From Hymenobacter gummosus (lineage in GTDB: Bacteria > Bacteroidota > Bacteroidia > Cytophagales > Hymenobacteraceae): a stretch of 64,000 nucleotides of DNA. Each line of letters opens with the position of its first letter. Positions within the stretch are counted from its first letter, which is position 1. A model generated the notes under the pieces. It ran no database searches and was not told the origin of the DNA. It worked only from the letters and a program-made list of their open reading frames with translations. Where the stretch lies: the NCBI RefSeq assembly GCF_003970915.1, contig NZ_RXOF01000008.1, positions 62,001 to 126,000 on the forward strand. The letters run 5' to 3'. Shown piece by piece: positions 59,939 through 64,000 of this stretch. The translations under genes and the position numbers were made by a program.

Positions 59939-61051
59939 TTGCACCGGGCTTCTTTGCTCCTGGGGCTACTGTGGCTGGCTGGTCCGGCCGCGGTAGCCCA
60001 GTTGCGTTTAATTCCGGCCGAATCCGCCCCGCAGCGCTACCTCGCGGCCGTGGCCGCCCGCTGCCACCTGCCCGGCCTGCAGCTGGCCCGCACCGATAGC
60101 GCGGGCCGCACCACCCTGCTGCAGCTGGGCCGTTTGGCCGCCGACGAACCCGCCCTGGTCGACGAGCACTCGGTGTTTCAGGTTGCCTCCCTGAGCAAGC
60201 CGGTGTTTGCCTACCTGGTGCTGCGCCTCGTCGACCGGGGCGTGCTGGACCTGGACGCGCCGCTGAGCCGCTACGGGCTGCCCCACCGCCACCCGCGCAA
60301 CCAGCAGGTGGCCGCCCGCATTACGGCGCGCATGGTGCTGCGCCACACCAGCGGCCTGGCGCACTGGGCCGAGTTCGGGGGCTCGAAGATTACCCGCTGG
60401 AACCAGGGCGTGCTGCAGCTCAAGTACCCGCCCGACAGCCTCTGGCACTACTCCGGCGAGGCCTACGCCTACCTGCAGCAGGTGGTGGAGCACGTCACGG
60501 GCCGGGGCCTGCAGCAGCTGGCCGAGGCCGAGGTGTTCGGCCCGCTGGGCATGGTGGACAGCTCCTTCGGCTGGGACGAGCGGTTTGCCGGCCGCCTGTG
60601 CTCGGGCCACGACAGCACCGGCGCGCCCACGCTGCGGCGCAAGTTCCGGGAGCCCAGCGCCGCCTTCAGCCTCATCAGTACCGCCGCCGATTACAGCCGC
60701 TTCGTGCAGGCCCTGGCCCGGGGCACCGGCCTGCTGCCCGCCACCCACCAGCTGCTGCTCACCGCCAGCGGCCCGGCCGTGCGCTGCGGCCGGCGCGGCT
60801 CGGCGGCCGAGCAGCACATCAGCTGGGGCCTGGGCGTGGGGCTGCAGCAGGGCCGCCGCGGCCCCGCCCTCTGGCACTGGGGCGACAACGTGGACTTCCA
60901 GAACTTCTTCCTGGTCTTCCCCGACACGGGCGAAAGCCTGGTGCTGCTCAGCAACGGCGCCAACGGCCTGCGCGCCGCCCGGCAGCTGCTGCCCCTGCTG
61001 CTGGACCCCAACGAGCATTACTGGGCCCTGGACTGGCTGCAGGAGCAGTAG
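59939..61051 (+). CDS. Serine hydrolase (beta-lactamase/PBP-like fold), paralogue 1
   Basis: A 370-residue class C-like serine hydrolase with signal peptide (start TTG at 59939 gives MHRASLLLGLLWLAGPAAVA). SLSK (84-87) is the catalytic Ser-x-x-Lys, YSGEAY the Tyr motif, and HWGDN the third motif replacing KTG. It may cleave peptides, esters or D-amino acid bonds in the periplasm. No ATG is available before the signal sequence in this frame, which argues for TTG; the frame stays open upstream into the YebC-family gene. A homologue follows at 61292. Confidence 0.85.
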   Translation: MHRASLLLGLLWLAGPAAVAQLRLIPAESAPQRYLAAVAARCHLPGLQLARTDSAGRTTLLQLGRLAADEPALVDEHSVFQVASLSKPVFAYLVLRLVDRGVLDLDAPLSRYGLPHRHPRNQQVAARITARMVLRHTSGLAHWAEFGGSKITRWNQGVLQLKYPPDSLWHYSGEAYAYLQQVVEHVTGRGLQQLAEAEVFGPLGMVDSSFGWDERFAGRLCSGHDSTGAPTLRRKFREPSAAFSLISTAADYSRFVQALARGTGLLPATHQLLLTASGPAVRCGRRGSAAEQHISWGLGVGLQQGRRGPALWHWGDNVDFQNFFLVFPDTGESLVLLSNGANGLRAARQLLPLLLDPNEHYWALDWLQEQ

Positions 61052-61103
61052 GCGCCGGGCTTCCTGAGCGGCAAAATGCCCGCCAAACCGCGCCGTCCGC
61101 GTC

Positions 61104-61252
61104 GTAGCGCGAACCGTAGGTCGACGTAGTCAAGTTGTACTTCGCGTACCCAGCACGTCTGTCGTTGAACAGCGGCACCGATATCGTTCTGCGACAATCG
61201 TCCGGAGTACGCGAAGCAGAGCTTGACTGCGTCGACCTGCGGTTCGCGCTAC
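61104..61252. repeat. Palindromic intergenic element E
   Basis: Two 46-bp arms (61104-61149 and 61207-61252) pair with 5 mismatches; arms begin GTAGCGCGAACC and end CTTCGCGTAC. The spacer is 57 nt. It separates two paralogous serine hydrolase genes. It has no match to elements A-D that I can see. Confidence 0.85.
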
Positions 61253-61291
61253 ACGCTGACGCCACTTCCTTTTTCCAGTACCCCTTATCCA

Positions 61292-62356
61292 ATGCGCCGA
61301 ATCCTGACCGTCTTATTCCTGCTCCAAGTCCTACTCACCCAGGCCCAACAGCCCGAGCTAATGGCCCTGATGCAGCAGCACAAAGTGCCGGGTCTGCAAG
61401 TCACGTACAGCAAGGGCCGCAGCACCAAAACCTACGCCCTGGGCCTGCGCCAGGCCGGCACCGGGCAGGCCGTGGACGCCAATACCGTGTTTCAGGCCGC
61501 TTCGCTGAGCAAGGTGGTGCTGGCCTACGCCGCCCTGCGCCTGCTCGACCGGGGCCTGCTCGACCTGGACCGCCCGCTGCTGGCCTACGCCCCCAACCCC
61601 CGCCTTGCCGCCGAGCCCCGCGCCGCCCGCCTCACCGCCCGCATGGTGCTGACGCACACCACCGGCCTGCCCAACTGGGCCGCTTACCCGCTGGGGCCCG
61701 ACTGGGCCACCTCCGAGCTGCGCCTGAAATACGCGCCCGACAGCTGCTGGAGCTACTCCGGCGAGGGGTTCGTGCTGCTGCAGCACACGCTGGAGCAGAT
61801 TAGCGGGCAGTCGTGGCAGGCGCTAGCCCAGCAGGAGGTGCTTGGGCCGCTGGGCCTGACGCGCAGCAGCTACGTGTGGCAGCCCGCCTTTGCCGCCAAC
61901 GCCAGCTTCGGGCACGACGCGGCCGGTCAGCCCACCGACGTCAAGCAGTTTGCGGCCCCCAACGCGGGCTTCAGCCTCGTCACCACCGCCGCCGACTACA
62001 GCCGCTTCGTGCAGGCCCTGCTGCGGGGCCGGGGCCTGCGGCCCGCCACGGCCCGGCTGCTGCGCACGCCCGCCAACGCCGCCAACCGCTGCGGCGTGCC
62101 GCCCAGCCCCGCCGACGCCCGCGTGGCCTGGGCCTGCGGGGTGGGGCTCGTCGAAACCAGCCGGGGGCCGGCCCTGTGGCACTGGGGCGACAACGGCGAC
62201 GCCAAGGGCTTCTTCCTGGCATTTCCGGGGCGGCGGGAAAGCCTGGTGTTCCTGGCCAACGGCGCCGGCGGCCTGCAGCTCACCGACGAAGTGCTGCGGC
62301 TATTCTTCGGCCCGGGCGAGTACTGGACCACGCAATGGCTGGCCGCCGAGAAGTAG
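61292..62356 (+). CDS. Serine hydrolase (beta-lactamase/PBP-like fold), paralogue 2
   Basis: A 354-residue protein with signal MRRILTVLFLLQVLLTQA. SLSK is at 71-74, YSGEGFVL supplies the Tyr motif and HWGDN the third motif. It is clearly similar over its whole length to the preceding gene: RLLDRGLLDLDRPLLAY against RLVDRGVLDLDAPLSRY, and TTAADYSRFVQAL against STAADYSRFVQAL. The two arose by tandem duplication. ATG at 61292 gives the signal sequence. Confidence 0.9.
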   Translation: MRRILTVLFLLQVLLTQAQQPELMALMQQHKVPGLQVTYSKGRSTKTYALGLRQAGTGQAVDANTVFQAASLSKVVLAYAALRLLDRGLLDLDRPLLAYAPNPRLAAEPRAARLTARMVLTHTTGLPNWAAYPLGPDWATSELRLKYAPDSCWSYSGEGFVLLQHTLEQISGQSWQALAQQEVLGPLGLTRSSYVWQPAFAANASFGHDAAGQPTDVKQFAAPNAGFSLVTTAADYSRFVQALLRGRGLRPATARLLRTPANAANRCGVPPSPADARVAWACGVGLVETSRGPALWHWGDNGDAKGFFLAFPGRRESLVFLANGAGGLQLTDEVLRLFFGPGEYWTTQWLAAEK

Positions 62357-62458
62357 GCAGCGGGCGCCACTCCGGAATTTGGGCCGCTGCGCTTGCCCGC
62401 TTGAGTCACCGGCCGATAATGCGTAGGTTTAGCCGTTTCCGCTTGGCCCTCGTTCCTT

Positions 62459-63545
62459 ATGCTCCCGCGCCTGCTCTCCCCGTCCTCGTTTCGGCCCCTG
62501 CACCGGGCCAGCCTGCTGCTGATTGGCCTGGTGGCGGCCTGCTCCTCGCCGCAGCCCCCCCGACTCGGCCGCTCCGGCCGCTGCTCCGCTCACCAGCTAC
62601 TTCCCCGCCCCTGATACCGCGCAAGTGCTGACCGGGGGCGTGCAGGTCGTTCCCATCACGACGCCCAAGGGCAAGTTCAACGTCTGGACCAAGCGCTTCG
62701 GCCATAACCCGCGCATCAGGCTGCTGCTGCTCAACGGCGGGCCCGGCGCCACGCACGAGTACTTCGAGTGCATGGAAAGCTTCCTGCCGCGGGAGGGCAT
62801 CGAATTTATCTACTACGGCCAGCTCGGCTGCGGCAACTCCGACAACCCCAAGGACACCAGCATGTGGAGCCTGCCGCGCTACGTGGAGGAAGTGGAGCAG
62901 GTACGCCAGGCGCTGAAGCTCGACAAGGACAACTTCTACCTGCTGGGCCACTCGTGGGGCAGCATTCTGGCGGCCGAGTACGCACTGAAGTACCAGCAGC
63001 ACCTGAAAGGCCTCATCATCTCGAACATGATGATGAGCATCCCGGCCTACAACAAGTACGCCGCCGAGGTGCTGGCCCCGCAGATGAAGCCCGAAGTGCT
63101 GCGCGAAATCCGGCAGTTGGAGGCCCGCAAGGACTTCCAGAACCCGCGCTACATGGAGCTGCTGGAGCCCAACTTCTACGCCGAGCACCTGTGCCGCGTG
63201 CCCCTGCCCGAGCCGGCGGCCCGCTCCCTGGGCAAAACCAACCAGTCGCTGTACGTGACCATGCAGGGGCCCAGCGAGTTTGGCGCCTCGGGCAAGCTCG
63301 TGAACTGGGACCGGACGGCCGATTTGCCCAAGCTCGCGGTGCCCGTGCTCAGCATCGGCGGCAAGTACGACACGATGGCCCCCGAGCACATGCGCATGGT
63401 GGCCCGCCAGGTGCAGCACGGCTCGGCCCTGATTTGCCCGAACGGCTCCCACATGAGCTTCTACGACGACCAGCCGACCTACATGCGCGGCCTGACGAAG
63501 TGGATTCTGGCCGTAGACCGGGGCGAAACGAAAGTGGCGCTGTAG
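62459..63545 (+). pseudogene. S33-family alpha/beta hydrolase (proline iminopeptidase-like) with a frameshift in its signal peptide region
   Basis: The frame from ATG 62459 encodes MLPRLLSPSSFRPLHRASLL, then a lipobox LVAAC, but runs out of frame after the C7 run at 62555-62561. The hydrolase frame continues from there as PPDSAAPAAAPLTSYF and covers an intact S33 domain: NGGPGATHEY (oxyanion loop), GHSWGS (nucleophile Ser), GGKYDTMAPEH (Asp) and NGSHMSFYDD (His). Removing one C joins the two into a continuous lipoprotein. So the gene is frameshifted, slippery, or a sequencing artefact at the C7 run. Without the join, an internal start such as TTG 62523 would give a protein without signal peptide. 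Confidence 0.75.
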
Positions 63546-63557
63546 CGGCTGGCATCT

Positions 63558-64000
63558 ATGGATCAACTCCCTGAGCCTTATGCGGCCCGGGCCGCACTGC
63601 AACGATTCTACCAGAGCAAACAGGAGGCGTTTAGCTGGGTAAAAGACCGGCACGAGGGGTCGGAAATGGCGGGGCCGTTGTTGATGTCGCCCAGCAACGA
63701 TTATTTCTGGCAACCCGCGCCGCTGCTCATCATCGGGCAGGAAACCAACGGCTGGGAGTATGTGCTGGATGTAGCGGCGCAGATGCAGCACTACGAGGTC
63801 TTTGGCGTGGGACGAACCTACCGTTCTTCCCCGTTCTGGAACATTACCCGCAAAGCGGAAAAAGCACTGGGCAACGCCGCCTATTCCTGCGCCTGGACCA
63901 ACCTGAGCAAATTCGATTTCAAGTCCGGGCGCTCCTACGGCCAATATGCAAAAGCCGTATCAACCCTGGACGGAATGCTCGTCGAGGAAATCAGCATCCT
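63558..64000 (+). CDS. Partial gene, uracil-DNA-glycosylase-like protein
   Basis: ATG at 63558 starts a frame that runs off the window end (147 codons seen). PLLIIGQETNGWEYVLD and SPFWNITRKAEKAL, then SCAWTNLSKFDFK resemble the motifs of UDG-superfamily-like proteins, but the true active site lies beyond or is not clear. It begins 12 bp after the S33 gene. I am sure of the gene, not of the function. Confidence 0.75.
   Translation, partial: MDQLPEPYAARAALQRFYQSKQEAFSWVKDRHEGSEMAGPLLMSPSNDYFWQPAPLLIIGQETNGWEYVLDVAAQMQHYEVFGVGRTYRSSPFWNITRKAEKALGNAAYSCAWTNLSKFDFKSGRSYGQYAKAVSTLDGMLVEEISI

Noticed and set aside
1-64000. tRNA, rRNA, CRISPR arrays and transposases
   Set aside because: I looked for tRNA cloverleaf ends, CRISPR-like direct repeats with spacers, and DDE or HUH-type proteins on both strands and found none that I can support. 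The tandem array at 45 kb has no spacers and is not CRISPR.

Overview
The window looks like chromosomal DNA of a GC-rich member of the Bacteroidota, most likely Hymenobacter or a close relative. The evidence is: secreted proteins ending in a type IX secretion (T9SS) sorting domain (three genes), many SPII lipoproteins, promoter boxes close to the Bacteroidota consensus TAnnTTTG, an ECF sigma factor followed by a membrane-spanning partner with a beta-barrel-like tail, malate:quinone oxidoreductase, and the HutF/HutG branch of histidine degradation. The genus is inferred from style, not proven. I found no rRNA or tRNA gene, no CRISPR array, no recognisable transposase or integrase.

Layout. 1-4.1 kb: an ECF sigma factor and its coupled partner, flanked by two paralogous secreted proteins. 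4.2-10 kb: a run of minus-strand genes with hutI, two lipoproteins, a DUF3052-like protein, a Thg1-like 3'-5' polymerase next to a P-loop kinase (an RNA-repair-like pair), and a spore-photoproduct-lyase-like radical SAM protein. 10-23 kb: housekeeping and stress genes (2H phosphoesterase, pncA, MscS channel, SDR, mqo, multi-PAS protein, a CZB-like protein without zinc ligands, ctlX, GNAT). 23-33 kb: two LamG/T9SS secreted proteins, one a GH85 endoglycosidase, plus an NlpC/P60-like protein and an FMO-like oxidoreductase. 33-45 kb: an NmrA-type gene broken by an in-frame stop, GrpB, a cold shock protein, a 14-repeat RCC1 protein, a K+ channel and an S41 protease.

45-51 kb is the most unusual part. 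It starts with an array of eight exact 42-bp hairpin units. Then come an AT-rich foreign-looking gene and two toxin-antitoxin-like cassettes (MazF, and a GNAT-like protein). Both cassettes end in homologous 56-60 aa proteins. The cassettes lie between the intact hutU and two decaying copies of the hutU 3' end, which suggests repeated insertion at the end of hutU.

51-64 kb: lipoproteins, an MBL hydrolase, hutF and hutG, a YebC-family regulator, two tandem serine hydrolases, an S33 hydrolase whose signal peptide is in another frame across a C7 run, and a truncated UDG-like gene at the end. hutI, hutU, hutF and hutG together convert urocanate to glutamate and formate; hutH is not here. Several long palindromic intergenic elements (near 12.4, 14.6, 52.9, 54.2 and 61.2 kb) are a second notable feature.
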